A stretch of DNA of 64,000 nt from Bagarius yarrelli (taxonomy: Eukaryota > Chordata > Actinopteri > Siluriformes > Sisoridae), in NCBI GenBank assembly GCA_005784505.1, contig VCAZ01000107.1, positions 372,001 to 436,000 on the forward strand, read 5' to 3'. The position numbers were made by a program, and so were the translations under genes. Shown here one piece after another: positions 36,339 through 47,130 of this stretch (the stretch's first letter is position 1; the number at the start of each line of letters is the position of its first letter). The notes under the pieces were generated by a model, which did not search any database, had not been told where the DNA came from, and saw only the letters and a list, made by a program, of their open reading frames with translations.

Positions 36339-37336
36339 TGTGTCCTTTCGTCTGCAAGCATCATGATTCATATGAGGTAAAATAGGCAGCTTGTTGCCTT
36401 GGAGACAGTCAGTGCAACACATGTGGAGTTTTCAATCTTTACCTATCAGCAAAAACAAAACCGGCCATGTTCAACGATCACAGCATGTGTAAGCAAAGTT
36501 CCATTTGTTTCTTTAGTGAAAATGTTCTAAGCTTTTAAAAAACAGGTAAACTGTGTAGTATTGGTAAAGTATTTAATATAGTGCACTTTATACCTACATT
36601 CACTTTAAGTCATTTGTATGCATCTACACGAGACCTCTCCAAGATTAACCTACTTGACACTTTCAGAGGAGAAACCTGCTACTTGCATGCCAACTTGTGG
36701 ATCATAATTCTGCAATCAGATCTTCCCACTCAAGAATCACCATAGCGACACATTTCAAGTATCTAATTTGCTTTGTAATTAAGGGTTGAAAGAGATACGA
36801 ACATGTGTCTGTTTTACCTTTAAACAAGAAATTATTTATTCTGGTCACATTTATTCAGCAGGAAATGATGATATATAACAGCAATGTATCAATTTCGGAA
36901 TATACAGTGTGTATCTATTCCAGGACAATTAATGAGTAAAGTGTTTTGCTCTTTAGTAGAACTTTAGATGTAAGGAACACTCGGTAAAATCCATAAAAAC
37001 AACTGATGAACACACCACATTGAAGTGATAACTTCATTTAGTAAAAGTAAACAAACTGGCACTTTGAGTACAACTGCACAAATCCTTACCGAGGAAAACC
37101 TTAAAATGATGTTCATTAATGTTCATTAATTTTGATATATTTAACTGATTATTAGGACAGAATTCACCTGTGCTTAAATATCTTTATCCTCATGAGACTC
37201 TACGGTAAGTTTTGGGTTTTCTTTATAAAGCAATGTGTCCCTAAAACAATGTGTCCCTAAAACAATGTGTCCCTACCTCAAAGAGATGAGGGATCTGTCG
37301 TTTGGAGAGATACTCTTTGGCGTCATTGGTGTTCAT
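32297..37336 (-). CDS. ak5l: Adenylate kinase 5-like, single kinase domain (8 coding exons)
   Basis: Nucleoside monophosphate kinase (ATP + AMP to 2 ADP), similar to the N-terminal half of vertebrate AK5. Coding exons in gene order: 37336-37277, 35638-35452, 34792-34625, 34480-34308, 33792-33679, 32879-32688, 32471-32390, 32313-32297. All junction phases agree and give 330 residues. Residues 1-60 form the AK5 N-terminal region (MNTNDAKEYLSKRQIPHLFE, then GLMYHRPEDPLGFLENCLQ), a DPY30/RIIa-like dimerisation segment. RRYERLPPIQ follows. The kinase domain has the P-loop GGPGSGKGTQ (about 139-148), the AMP-site VDGFPR (218-223) and the LID GRPDDN (263-268). It ends in a five-codon last exon (EPKNC, stop) where AK5 would lead into its second kinase domain. 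I found no second domain downstream. The name ak5l rests on this single-domain layout. Confidence 0.88.
32885..33678. other. ak5l intron 5, no other feature
   Basis: Contains a (GT)n run at about 32918-32938; otherwise AT-rich with nothing recognised. Confidence 0.5.
33679..33792 (-). CDS. ak5l: ak5l exon 5, AMP-binding exon
   Basis: Encodes ETTIEELKHQF followed by GFIVDGFPREISQ, the conserved DGFPR turn of adenylate kinases. It is 114 bp with phase 0 at both ends. Confidence 0.9.
34308..34480 (-). CDS. ak5l: ak5l exon 4, P-loop exon
   Basis: Carries the Walker A motif GPGSGKGT. The first Gly of the GG pair is split across the intron (phase 1). KIAAHYDF, SVGEILRNQL and the end ELAPQ follow. 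Acceptor TTTTCTAG, donor GTATGG. Confidence 0.9.
35640..37230. other. ak5l intron 1
   Basis: Long first coding intron. Holds a (CT)n microsatellite at 36306-36333. No gene or transposon recognised. Confidence 0.5.
37231..37276. repeat. 16-bp unit tandem triplicate ending at ak5l exon 1 donor
   Basis: CAATGTGTCCCTAAAA occurs at 37231 and 37247. A third copy (37263-37276) ends CCCTAC, whose complement GTAGGG is the splice donor of ak5l coding exon 1. Only the exon-proximal copy has the GT; the other two read TTTTAGGG at that position. Confidence 0.9.
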
Positions 37337-37619
37337 CTTCTTGCTGTAGAAGTCCACCAAAGCCGCTGGAGAAATGAGCGTCCGGTGGAGTAGTGCGCTC
37401 TGTTCAGGGTTGCCAGATTAAAGACACCGTGTCCTAATAAACTCTTACATTAATATTCACTTTCCAATTCCAACAGGACATAACATAGACTTTTTAATAT
37501 TACGTTAAAATAAAGCCAGTTGAAGCGTTTAAAGTCTCATTAATTATCTGAACATCCTGCCTATTTACACGCAAGACCGGCAAATAAAACTGGCAACCCA
37601 AACTGTATGAAAGCCATCG

Positions 37620-37651
37620 TTTGTGTGTGCGTGTGTGTGTGTGTGTGTGTT
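37620..37651. repeat. (GT)n microsatellite
   Basis: Imperfect then perfect GT run upstream of ak5l. Confidence 0.85.
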
Positions 37652-38730
37652 ATACGACTTTGTCCAAATCCGCGTGGACTAATACCATGATACATAATAT
37701 TATAAAAACTGTTAATGTGGTAATATGATGTTTTCGACGCACAATCTGAGTAAAGTTTATGCTCTAATTCTAACGATTGATAAAATCCCCAATAATATTA
37801 TTATTATTAGTGTACGTGACCAATCGAGGAAACTTTACTGGTTATGAGCCAATGATCTCAGTTCAGGTGGCATTTTAACTAAAACGTACTATAATTATTT
37901 GATTTAATTTGCTTAATTGATAAAGGATGTGTATATGTATGAACAGACATACTAAAACATTCATTTATTTGCTGAAACACATAAACGTTAAAAGATTTCT
38001 TTAAGAGACTGTTATCATCTTTTAATATTAAACATTATATGCACAATATTCACTCATAAACATAATCCAAAGTTTAATGTTTATTGAGTATGGGTCCGTC
38101 TAAAGTTAGTATGTTTAATTTTTACTCTTTGTTAATCTTTTTTTAATTAAAATTAAATAAACCTTATGATAAATTTCTGATAATAGTTTACTATGTGCTG
38201 TGTGCTTCACTCCCATCTTTTAGGAGCCAAGTGATTAATGATTTATTAGATGTGGTGGGATATTATTTTCCACTTAAACCAAAAATGAAACAAGTGATGT
38301 GACAAAAATGTTAGTAAATTTATCATTAACCATGGTGGTTTGTTGAAATTAAACAGAGTATATTCTTTTTTTCCATTTTCTCATACAGTGTGGTTTGATA
38401 TATGTAGGCCTGTTGTTCAGTAGTAGTTGCTGTTTAGTACACATTTGTAAGTGTCTCCTATTGTAACTGATGAAACAGGAACAGTGATCGTTCGATTGGC
38501 TGTAACGAGAGAGAAGAAACTAAGATGTGCTTTCCGGTGGTGTTCTGGATTAAAAGAGATGCTCTAGGAACCAGATTCCAAACTTTATGCCACAATTCTG
38601 GGCCAAGTTTGGAAGTCAACTATTCCACCAACATCTGCTCAGACTCGGTATATGGAGCTACACCAGAACACACCCTTCATCGTCAGTGCTTAAAAACAAC
38701 AGCAAAAGTTGTTCCTAAATGCTGCAGTCT
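37652..38730. other. Intergenic between gpsm1 and ak5l
   Basis: About 1 kb separating the gpsm1 stop from the ak5l first coding exon; both are minus-strand. It presumably holds the gpsm1 3' UTR and the ak5l promoter. No further feature recognised. Confidence 0.45.
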
Positions 38731-38904
38731 TCAACTGGTGGGCTTGGATTCTGTGGAGTCTGTGGCATCATTCTCATCAGGATAGAAAGAGACTCGCTGC
38801 TCATCCATTCGTTTACCCTGTACTCTGTGAATAAGACTGAAAAAGTCCTCATCTGGATCCGGAACTGGGGGCAGCGAGCACCTCTGGTCATTGAGCCGGG
38901 AAGA
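38731..38904 (-). CDS. gpsm1: gpsm1 last exon, GoLoco 3 end and GoLoco 4
   Basis: Acceptor ATCTGTCAG. Reads SSRLNDQRCSLPPVPDPD, then EDFFSLIHRVQGKRMDEQRV, and ends SKPTS at TGA (38731-38733). 58 codons including the stop. Confidence 0.9.
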   Translation of the reverse strand, partial: SSRLNDQRCSLPPVPDPDEDFFSLIHRVQGKRMDEQRVSFYPDENDATDSTESKPTS

Positions 38905-40591
38905 CTGACAGATACATTGACATAAATTAGAAGGGAAACTTAATATTTGAATAAGTTCTGGTCATTATAATTCAGGATAATACACTGTATGGCCAAAACT
39001 ATGTGACAGCCTTACAATTACACTCATATTTTTACCTTTCCCAAAGTTAATAGCACATGCTTCCAGGTTTATACACCTTGACTGTAAACTATGTATGCAA
39101 GTTCCCCTGTCATGCAAAAAAGTAAGTTAAGGTGTTAGGTGTAAGGTGTAACATGATCACGCAAGATCCGACTGGTCTCGTGAGAATGTATCGATAAAAG
39201 ATTCCCTGCCAAATTTAGATCATTTGTGTGGCAACATTGGCAGGTCTTAATGCTTAATTTCGATTTGATGACTATATAAAATTATTTTAGTTGACCTGCT
39301 TACATTAGCTTTTAAAACTAACCCATATTCGATATTTGCATTTACACTTTACACAGCAAAACAACCCAACTGTACTGAATGGACGTACTGAATGGAAAAG
39401 GAAGTAAAAACGGCGATATTCAATAAATGCAATGGGGGAAATGTTTATTGTATATGTTGCTTTTGCATCATATTTAAACGTTGGCAAAACGTAAAAAAAC
39501 TGAAAAAATCATGGACTTTTAAAACTGCCTCTGTGTCTGATTTGGGTTTTGAACATTTGTTACAGGGAACAAAATTAATAAATATCAAAATACACAATTG
39601 CGCTTAGTATTATATCTGCTTTTGTGTCCCTCTGAGTTGCCTTCATGCGCAACTGTTGCTTATTCTGTGACGTTCGACTTGCATTAACAGGTGAAAATCC
39701 AATCTGTCTGCCTACATTGCACTTGCTAATGCATGTAAACGGTTCATATCCGATTTATTACCAGGTATGAATGAGACCTGAAATATCGAAATCCATGTGC
39801 TTTTTTTCTGCTTTCACTGTCATGAGTCAAATCCCATATGTACCACATTGGAGGAAAAAAATCGGAATTAGGTCACATGATACATGCAGTGTAAATGCAG
39901 CCATTTTGTTTTCGCGGTGAAAATGAGATACAGCGAAAGAATGATAGACAAAACAGAGACATATATATTTTTATACATGGATGGACCTGGTGTTGTGCAT
40001 GTTGCTTGTTTCCTTATTCGGCTGAGACGCGCGTGTTTTATCTAAAAAAACATTTTCTGACCTCACTGATACCCTTATTCAAAAATGTAGTGGAAATGTA
40101 GAAGCTGTTATAGAAATATTGATGGAGCAACTCTATACAAATCCTATGGTTTTGGATGGTTGACAAGCACATATGGGTATACTGGTGTCCACATACTTTA
40201 GACCATACAGTGGGTATTGTGTTTATTAGAATAATAATTTGTGCAAACCACTACTTCTACATCCTGATGCGTAATGGGTTTTTACCTGATATTTTATGAG
40301 CATGTTAAAGAAATCATCACTAATCTCCTGTGGAGAACAGGCTTCACATATATGGCCAATGTTGGTCTGTGCTATCGTGATACCCAGCCGATCTCCTATA
40401 TTGGCCCTCTGGTCATCCAGTCGGCGGCTTTGTGAGCTGGCTATCAGATCAAAGAGCTCCTCTGTTTGGGTAAGAGAAATGAGCGAAGTAGCTTCAGACA
40501 GCAGCGGGGACTCACATTCAGATGACCGAGCTGAGGCCTCTCCAGTCTGGCTGTTGGGCTGTGGAAGATGCTGACATCGCCGCTTTTCCAT
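38731..40591 (-). CDS. gpsm1: G-protein signalling modulator 1 (AGS3), GoLoco region only
   Basis: AGS3-type regulator whose GoLoco (GPR) motifs bind GDP-loaded Gi alpha and block nucleotide release. Two coding exons, 40591-40286 and 38904-38731, join in phase 0 and give 159 residues from the ATG at 40591. GoLoco 2 is EELFDLIASSQSRRLDDQRA. GoLoco 3 is split by the intron: DDFFNMLIKYQ in one exon, SSRLNDQRC in the next. GoLoco 4 is EDFFSLIHRVQGKRMDEQRV. The start lines up with the internal methionine of MDDQRC that opens the known short AGS3 form. An in-frame stop lies near 40687, with no other ATG between. No TPR-repeat exons are visible up to 47 kb. It may be a short-form gene, or the 3' end of a gene whose 5' exons I could not detect. 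GoLoco 3 has Asn for the first Asp of DDQR. Confidence 0.82.
38983..40212. mobile_element. Non-autonomous Tc1/mariner element in gpsm1 intron
   Basis: The left end is CACTGTATGGCCAAAACTAT. The right end is its inverse counterpart (CACTGTATGGTCTAAAGTAT on the minus strand, ending at 40212). TA dinucleotides flank both ends, with a GG offset on the right. The element is 1.23 kb, has no transposase, fills nearly all of the last gpsm1 intron, and carries repeat copy B inside it. Confidence 0.85.
39230..39900. repeat. Dispersed repeat, copy B, nested in the Tc1-like element
   Basis: Second copy of the family at 25550-26260, same orientation, with the better preserved right end (CATGCAGTGTAAATGCAG). 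It lies wholly between the terminal repeats of the Tc1-like element, so it inserted after that element or was carried by it. Confidence 0.7.
40286..40591 (-). CDS. gpsm1: gpsm1 penultimate exon, GoLoco 2 and start of GoLoco 3
   Basis: Encodes GoLoco 2 and DDFFNMLIKYQ up to a G|GTAAAA donor. The 5' limit is uncertain: the frame stays open to about 40685, and weak acceptors lie near 40653 and 40599. Just before the ATG the text SHLMEKRRC lines up with the end of a GoLoco 1 (SxRMDDQRC) but has lost the acidic pair and the Gln. Confidence 0.8.
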
Positions 40592-40689
40592 GAGGTGGCT
40601 TGTATATTCACACGGGATTGTGAGGATGGAGTCCTCATTAGAAGAGACTTTGCCTTGTCTTTTAGAGGAGAGGAATATGGTAAATCAAA

Positions 40690-42659
40690 TGACACAACTA
40701 AACAAACACGTGACCTGTTATAACTACTTAGTATTTGGCCTTGAAAAAAAAAGTTTGTTTTTAGCCTAAAAGTAAATCAAAATAAAAACTGAGCTGAGAA
40801 TAGTAAGAAATTAGTCTGGACTTCTTAAGACTTCTGCTCCGAATATCTGCAGACTAGAACTAAAATATAACCAGCTATTTTAAAGCTAAAACTCTAGTTT
40901 AAAGTCATAAACAAAACAGAACCAGTCAAGTCTGTAGAAATTGATGTATACATCCTACTAGATGCAATAAATTATAAAGACATTATTTTAAGAAAGTAAG
41001 TCCAATATGCACCAAGTTAATTTTTGCATACTATAAATCAAAACCTAATTTTTAACCTTTTTCAATTACACTACCTTTATTTTTTATACAAACAACTCAA
41101 ATACTTAAAGTAAAACAATCGGGTACCACCTCAAAGCTACAATGGAATTAATGGCAGAGAATTAAGGGGTTTATTCGTACAAACTGTATACCTAGTACAA
41201 CACAACCATCTTAAACATCTGTTCCTCAAATAAATTTGATTATGTTCTTTCTGTAAATAGTTAACATGTTTTTGTACAAATGTGCAGAAGTATGTAAGAC
41301 CACAGCAATTAACATTTAGAAACAAAATAACTGTTTGTTTTTCACAGTTTGGTTTCACTCTAATAGAAACCGTGTGTTGAGTTTAGATAGATAAGATGAT
41401 ATTACAAACACAAACTTTTTTAACACAAATTTATTCAACTGTTTCAATGCCTAATATTTAAATGACATTGTTTATCCAGATTGTGTCTTTTAAAAGATTG
41501 TAAAACTTCATGACAAATATTTACTACAGTCACTTATGTCATACCTCCAGTCAACTGGCTTAAACTGTACAATAATTCAGAGGTCTTTAATACCAATGGT
41601 CTTTAATGCCAGTTTAATACCAAAACTTTGTCACTAAGTCTGGACTGAGGCCTGACAATCAAACCAATAAGATTTATTCACATGAAGTTTTCACATAAAA
41701 TACTTTACTATCATTTAAATGATAATTAAAGACAGTCCAGCTTTAATATTACAGGTCCCTAACAAATGACATTTATATATAAAAAAAAAATCTCTTTGCA
41801 ACAACTTTAGATGTTCAAGTAACAACTTCACATACTCACAGGCTGCACTGGCCAGTTTTTGCTCAGAATAGCCTCAGATGCCAAGCCCAATCACAGACTG
41901 AATGAATTTCTAGGCAGACAATAAACACACCTCTTTTGCCCGACACCCAAACGTGTTTGTTATTGATCAGTTCGGTTCCCAGCTTTCTTATCTTCTTTAA
42001 TGTAAAAAAAAAAAAAAAACAGAATAAAAGATAAAAAGAAATATTTATAAAATCCAGCAAAGCGTGGTGCACTTGTCAGTTTCACACACCCATTTTCCTC
42101 GGAGTGGGTTTGTGTCTCTTTTAGAGGGGGAAAGGAGGAGAAACAGACGAGTGGGGGTTGAAGGGGCGCATTTACCCCTCTCAGCTTACATCATGGTTGC
42201 TATAGAAACTGCAAAAAATCGCTTCCCAAATCTTTCTTCTGTGTATTCACACACTTGTAGACGTTAAGACATGCAAGCACACACATTCACTAACGAGGCA
42301 GACAGAAACAAACAAACACATGCTGGATAAAATACCTGCATCACGTTTACTTTGTGCTAAAGATTCCTGCAATCACATGTTGACATCATCAATATTAGAG
42401 TTGTAAAGTGTTCTTTTCGGACTTCTTTTAGAATAATCACAGGCCATAGGGATGAGTGTCAGGAGTTTTATTTATCCAATTATTTTTTACAGTGATTGAT
42501 AAAAAACAGTTCCTGCTGCATAAAGAGAGCGGGGGTGGGGGTGGAGAAGGGCAATAACGATTGAAACCGGGGAAACCAAAGAAACACAGTGCAGCCTGGG
42601 GGCCTCGTCTGAATTGAATGGGTGAATGGCATCCGTTCAAAAAGCCCTAGGGAGAAATC

Positions 42660-42660
<1 letters not shown>
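40690..42660. other. Upstream of gpsm1, no TPR exons seen
   Basis: AT-rich sequence searched by eye on the minus strand for TPR-repeat text (GNLGN, YNIGN types) and for GoLoco 1. None was found. Confidence 0.45.
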
Positions 42661-42738
<78 letters not shown>

Positions 42739-42949
42739 GCTTCTCTCTTTCTTTCTCGCTGTGTCTCTCTCGCTGTGTCTCTCTCTCTGCTTCTCTCTCT
42801 CTCTCTTTCTCTCTCTCTGTCTCTCTCTTTTGCTTTCTTTCTCTAGCTCTCGCACTCTCTCTACTTCTTTCTCTTATTTGTTTTCTTTCCATCTCTCTAT
42901 TCCTCTTTCACTCTCCCACACATTCTTTCTGTTGCTTTCTTTCTGTTTT

Positions 42950-42986
<37 letters not shown>

Positions 42987-43120
42987 TTCTCTCTGTCTAT
43001 CTGTCTCTCTTTTTCTCCATCTCTCTCTCTCTCTCTCTCTGTTTATTTTTTATTTTTTGCTTTCTCTCTGTCCCTTTCTCCTTTCTTCTTTTTTTCTCTC
43101 TCTCTATTTTTTCTGTCTAG
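42661..43120. repeat. (CT)n polypyrimidine tract, about 460 bp
   Basis: A pure (CT)n core from about 42664 to 42727 grades into CTCTTT/CTCTGT variants and a second pure block at 42955-42982. Serine/leucine-rich plus-strand frames and Arg/Glu-rich minus-strand frames here come from the repeat. Confidence 0.95.
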
Positions 43121-44171
43121 CTCTGTCTTTTCTTTCTTGCTAATTTCCTTGGTTCAGGTCTGCATGCCAGCCTGCAGAGAAGCTGCTACTGCTGGTCTCC
43201 AGTATCCTGTGTCTGTCTCAGACCTACTGTAGTCCATCGAGCATGCTTAACACACACTCCCGCTTACACACCCACAGCTGCTTCTCGTTTCTATCTCATA
43301 CACCACTGCCCTGTGTCTCAGCAGCATGGATCCTGGAAAACACCTGTATTTGAACAGTCAGATTGAATAGTCATTGTGTGATTAGTGATTATTTTGTTTG
43401 TTACTTCCAAAGTTTCCCAATTTGATTCAGTTGGTTTATAAAAGCGAGACTTTACTCTTATTTCCACACAAAAAAATTCATTAAAACTAATTTCAGTCTT
43501 TTATTTAGTACATATATTCTATAACTGCAGGGTAAATCATCAGCTTCTGTTAACTTAATATCAGAGTTTTACTGTTAGTACTGTGATACATGGCATAAAA
43601 ACCTATTCTTGTCTGACTGACAACAGAAACTGTGATGAGTAACTAGGACCTTTTCAGTCTATTACAGATTCAACACTAAATAATTTCTGCCAAGTTCTGA
43701 AATATTGAATTATGGAAAAAATAATGCTCTCCAAATGCTACTTATTAAAGCAGTCTCATCATCTTCCACTTTTCTGCTCAGTCTCAGCAGAAACTAATGA
43801 TTTATAAACCATACTTAAATTATCTTTACATTAAAAATGATGTCACTTCTCCTTTTCTGATGATGTACGTAGCTGTGTTTACAGTATTTACAGTAATGTT
43901 TCGAATGTTGCCCCAATCATCACTGATTCAACTGTAATAATATAATATATTAAATCCCCTCTGTTTAATGCTTAAAATAAATAGGATGCAGGAAATGGGG
44001 TACCATAGGGACCCGTGTCCAGGGAGGACAGAACCCCCGCAGTTTTGATGAGGGAAAAAGCCTGCCCTGTCGGGTCAGGCTGAAATAGAGAGAGAGAGGA
44101 TCAGGTGGTGCTTCTTAAGTTAATATGAATATTAAATAATTTCACATAATTTCTGATTTAAAAAGTCATGT
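43121..44171. other. Intergenic, no gene seen
   Basis: No coding similarity. The block at 43917-43950 shares a short core with 4926-4955. Confidence 0.4.
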
Positions 44172-44292
44172 TTAAGGTGTTGCACTGCTAACCAGAATAT
44201 TGTGGGTTTAATTCACAGCACCACCAATTTACCAATGGCTCATTTATAAAAGAGATAAATGTAGAACGTCTACCAAATGCTATAAAATGTAA
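44172..44292 (+). mobile_element. tRNA-headed SINE, family 2, copy 2 (internally deleted)
   Basis: Reads AAGGTGTTGCACTGCTAACC, then GTGGGTTTAATTC, then jumps to GAGATAAATGTAGAACGTCT. It lacks the GAGCAAGGCC middle block. Confidence 0.65.
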
Positions 44293-45779
44293 ATCTGTGA
44301 ACGTACATGAACTGTACGAGAGCAGACAGTGAGTGTGTGAAGGGGTTTGTGTTTTAATAGTGTGTGTGATTGTGATGGACTGATGAGATGCAGCTGTATC
44401 TCATTAATACTCAGGTGAGGGTGCGGCGCTGGTTGGGTGTGGAACCTGACGTGACTGTAATAATAGTTATAAATTATAGTGAGGTTTATAATTATCAGTA
44501 GATTAAGGTGATTGTTTTATTATAAACTGTGTGTTGTGGGGAATAATAACATTAACTACATTAATCTTCTGTTTGTAGATGGTTTGTAACGGTGTGTGTT
44601 AATAATTAATAAGTAATTTAATAAAAGATTTGAACTGGTTTTGGATCAGTGGAAACAGAACAGAGGGGTGGAGTGAACAGAACTCAATGACATTTAAAGA
44701 AACACACATTGAAACAGGAACAGAACTGATTTTAACAAAGGAAAAAGAAGTGTTTATCCACCACCAATGAGATAATTCAAGTAAATTATAGACTTTTCAT
44801 CAAGACCCTAAAGAATCAGATCAACTTGTGGGAAACTGCTCACCCGATGACTCCTTTAATGTTGATCCGCCTCACTTCGAAAATGGGGCACATTATAATG
44901 ACTTTTAGTAATTGAAATGTAATAAATAACATGAATAACATTTTTTTTTAAAATAAACAGTTATTATACAGTGTTTAGGTGAGCAATAAGGTCGGTGTCT
45001 GATGCGAGTTTCCTGTGCGCGTTGGTGTGCATTTGTGTCTGCTGCGCTGGGAGACTGTTACTAAAACAAGAGCGTGTGACAAACTTTCTAACAGAACCGG
45101 TTTATAGCAGATCGAAACTAAGCTGATCAGATTAATCTAAATTACATAATTCATCGCCAGTTTTTCACTTTTTACTACATCTGATGTATTGAGGTAACTT
45201 TTACAACTGTTTTCCCTTTTAGTTGGTAATGTGTGTATCTTGTAATCTTGAATTTTATCTAAAGGTATTAAATTGATTAGTCCTATTGTACATATAATAA
45301 AACTTACAGTTATTTCAACAGTTCCGGTTATTGCATCCTATTAGACAGAATCTGCTCAGTCAGATAAAAGAATGATAACAGCAAATGTGGACGTGATTTT
45401 TCTCATTAGTCTGTGATCCTGGATTATTAACATTCTTTGCCGATCCTGAATCAACATTTTAATTAACCATTTATAACCTTCTGTTGTCATCAGTGTGTGT
45501 CGACCAAATCTATTTTTAAATCTTTTCCTTTTTTATCCACAAATAAACTAAAAAAAAAACTTTTACTGATTAAATGCAGAAAAATCTCTGAGGACCGAAA
45601 ATTCATTGATTGTGTAACAATTTAATGATACTGACGATTCCTGAATTAACATTAAATCACAACATGAAATTAGACTATAAACTATATTGAAATAATCGAT
45701 GATAATCAGGAAACAACATTAATGAATTTAGACTGTGACTCATAAACAATTATTAAGAATGTAAAATGTTCTGAACGGA
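44293..45779. other. Intergenic between gpsm1 and ccdc187, possible promoter area
   Basis: A GC-richer patch at 44410-44450, and one at 45000-45070, could hold 5' non-coding exons or promoters for the divergent pair. I see no decisive element. Confidence 0.3.
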
Positions 45780-46130
45780 GGGGCAGCACGGTGATTAGCA
45801 CTGTTGCCTCACAGCAAGAAGGTTCAATTCCCCTGCAGGGGTCTTTCTGTGTGCGGTTTACATGTTCTCCCCGTGCTTGTGTGGGTTTACTCCGGGTTCT
45901 CCGGTTTCCTCCCGCAGTCCAAAAACATGTATGTTAGATTAATTGGTGATTCTAAATTGCCCATAGCAGTGAGTGTGTGTGTGTGTGTGGCTCTGTGATA
46001 GACTGGCGACCTGTCCAGGGTGTAGCCCTCCTGTCTTTCGTCCTTTCAGAGACGGCTGGGATAGACTCCAGCAGATCCCTGTGACCCCGAATTAAGGAAT
46101 AAGTGGTTATAGAAAATAGATGAATCGGTG
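45780..46130 (+). mobile_element. tRNA-headed SINE, family 1, copy 3 (most complete)
   Basis: Begins GGGCAGCACGGTGATTAGCA, with a B-box-like GGTTCAATTCC. Then come CCTGCAGGGGTC, the TTTACATGTTCTCCCCGTG block, TCCAAAAACATGTATGTTAG, a short (GT)n, GACTGGCGACCTGTCCAGGG and the tail TAGACTCCAGCAGATCCC. It is used here as the family reference. Confidence 0.85.
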
Positions 46131-46957
46131 AAAACAGGGTTTAAAATGATTTCATTAAAATTACAACCTTTTAACATTTAACAATCCCAACACAGTTTTT
46201 TATTTTAAAATAAAATTAAATATATATACTTACTTTTTATTCATGCACACACACCTAAATACATTTTACTGCACACACACACACACATCTATTTCTGGTC
46301 CTGAAGGTGAGGGAAATAGACACATTAACTAAACTGCACATACATGTTGGTTAAAATTGTTCAGTACAGCATGTAATTTATTTAATGTCATTAAAGTATT
46401 TTAAGTGTTTTGTTTAATAAATACATTTATAATATTACACTTTGATTTACAAGGTTTTAAAGGTAAACATGGATTAAGGCGGGCTTTAGTCGACACACGC
46501 TGATGACATCAGATGGTTATGATTGGTTGGAGTTTCTCTTGCTGCACTGCTTCCAGTATGTGTATGTGGATGTTAGATTTTTGTCCAATCAGATTTTAGG
46601 TTCTATGTGCTGCCATGTTAATCTAATCTGCCAAAGCCTTCAGAATCAGTAGCGCTGCCCATGGAACTTACACTGTATTAGCAGTGGCAGATTGATCATT
46701 GGTTAATATTATTAAAAAAATGTTATTCTTTCTTTAACCCATCAGATTTTAAGTCTGCCTCTGTTGCCAGCATTTTCCATCCTCTGATTGGTTGATCAGA
46801 ATAAAACTGTTTCAGTCTAGTTTAGAAATTGAAAGAATCCGTAAGAGCTTTATTGCCAAGTAGGTTTGCACATACAAGTAATTTAATTTGGTGAAAGAAG
46901 CGTCCAGTTGAGCATTTTAAGTAAACATAAAAATAGAATAAAAGGCTATTGGTGTGG

Positions 46958-47130
46958 TAAGTGGTGGCTTAGTGGTTAAGGTGTTGGACTGCTATCAGAA
47001 AGGTTGGGGTTCGATTCCCAGCTCCACAAAGACAACCCTGTGGGCCCTAACTGAGCAAGGCCCTAACCTCCAATTGCTCAGTTGTATAAAGAGATAAATG
47101 TAAGTTGTTCTGGATAAAGACGTATGATGT
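46958..47130 (+). mobile_element. tRNA-headed SINE, family 2, copy 3 (most complete)
   Basis: GTGGCTTAGTGGTTAAGGTG (A-box-like), TTGGACTGCTATCAGAAAGG, a GGTTCGATTCCCAG B box, then GAGCAAGGCCCTAACC, CAATTGCTCAGTTGTATAAA and TTCTGGATAAAGACG. Confidence 0.85.

Noticed and set aside
42622..43120. Ser/Leu-rich (+) and Arg/Glu-rich (-) frames up to 164 codons
   Set aside because: Pure CT/GA repeat translation.
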